58,762 nucleotides of DNA from Sphaerosporella brunnea. Lineage: Eukaryota > Ascomycota > Pezizomycetes > Pezizales > Pyronemataceae. Numbering within the stretch: position 1 is the stretch's first letter; every line of letters begins with the position of its first letter. The notes beneath the pieces were generated by a model. It was given only the letters and a program-made list of their open reading frames with translations, was not told the DNA's origin and did no database searches. Positions 58,001 to 58,762 of the stretch are shown here, one piece after another. Where the stretch lies: NCBI GenBank assembly GCA_008704415.1, contig VXIS01000306.1, forward strand, positions 1-58,762, written 5' to 3'. The position numbers and the translations under genes are program-made.

Positions 58001-58762
58001 CGCCCGAACTCGATGCGGACAGAATTTTGTTTGCACATTGCACCTTGAGGGGGACGCGGATACCCACGCACACACGAGCAAGTACCACTAGGCTGGTGCA
58101 TGAGGCAAATTGCACACATTTTCTCCTCGCCGTCGACCTTCGGCTCTCATGACCCAGCGTCGTCGTCCTCGACCTGCTGGCCGCTACCCGGAGATAGGCT
58201 GCCGACCAACATGGATGGCTCTGGAAGGGGGCTGCGGCGGTGTGTGGATGTTTCCTCATCGGTCGACGACAGAAGGGGGAACAGGGATCCACCCCACGAT
58301 CCAATTAACCCCCACGCTGCACAAGAAACGACCGTAACTGCGGATCTCCTGATGCGAACCCTTGGCGAAACTGTATCTCGACGCGTTCAGCCCGCACGCG
58401 AACGGTGCCCAACCTCAAGCTCGCTAGGAATGATTGCGCATGCAGCATCGCACATTGCCGTGGAAGAAAAAAAAAAAAAAATAAGGTGAAGTCTGTGAAA
58501 AAAGCAAACTATTCCGGCAATTCATCCTTGGGGAATCCTCCGAGAAAAAATAAAATAAAAAAATAAAAAAATAAAATACAAAAAAAAGGCAGTTCCAATG
58601 GGCTAGGGTCAGCGGTACCTATCCGACCTCCCTCGCGCTGCTTGGTGGGGTTGGAAAGCGTCATGGACGTGGACTGTACGGGCGGGCCTTGTGTCCGTCT
58701 TGGATGCATTCGGCGCAAGGGTCCCGTGGCCTTCCAGAGCGTGTTCTCTGTGATTACACATG
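55036..58762. other. Intergenic, rich in homopolymer tracts
   Basis: No recognisable gene. Contains C-runs (55566, 55783, 56303, 56341), T-run at 55734-55753, (CAAAAA)n at 56805-56842, and A/AAAAT tracts at 58467-58586. CCAAT-type motifs in both orientations lie at 57083 and 57115. The right end of the window may be the promoter of a gene outside it. Confidence 0.4.

Overview
The window looks like nuclear DNA of a filamentous ascomycete (Pezizomycotina). Introns are short (about 49-80 nt) with GT...AG ends. Several genes belong to families typical of these fungi: a fungal rhodopsin-domain membrane protein, a DUF7580 protein, an AcuF-type C2H2/TPR protein, a PAS hybrid histidine kinase and a ZRC1-type zinc transporter. 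Genus and species cannot be told from the sequence.

Layout. 1-5056 is a nearly complete tyrosine-recombinase retroelement of the PAT/Ngaro type on the minus strand, with split direct repeats, gag, RT-RNase H and YR. 5057-11.7 kb is a transposon graveyard: a tRNA-headed SINE-like piece, a Mutator-like (MULE) relic, an ankyrin fragment, a hAT transposase relic and hAT ends, plus one intact tRNA-His(GUG). 11.7-18 kb is a quiet housekeeping block, all on the minus strand: a GH53 endo-galactanase, a Cdc1/Ted1 GPI-remodelling phosphoesterase and a CDF zinc transporter. 20.7-24.7 kb holds two multi-exon minus-strand membrane protein genes. The first is only partly resolved; the second is an intact 5-exon rhodopsin-domain gene. 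24.7-34.6 kb is again repeat-rich, with a Tad1-like LINE tail, a long-TIR DNA element, two hAT MITEs (one with a clear 8-bp target duplication) and a decayed NTPase-REase gene of the Crinkler/RHS-like class.

34.6-41.8 kb is the most interesting part. It is a divergent pair sharing a 387-bp intergenic region. Leftward is a four-exon gene with two tandem C2H2 modules and about eleven nearly identical 42-residue TPR units, broken by a 7-nt deletion. Rightward is a DUF7580 protein with a helical N-terminus and a pseudokinase-like C-terminus, an architecture that recalls MLKL. A receptor-plus-effector relationship is inference only. 41.8-47 kb is intergenic with a third hAT MITE. 47.0-51.4 kb is an 8-exon, 1254-residue hybrid histidine kinase. 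From 51.4 kb to the end no gene could be recognised.

Exon boundaries were worked out by hand from reading frame, splice signals and family resemblance. No database search was run. Family names rest on motifs visible in the translations and on recall of the families.
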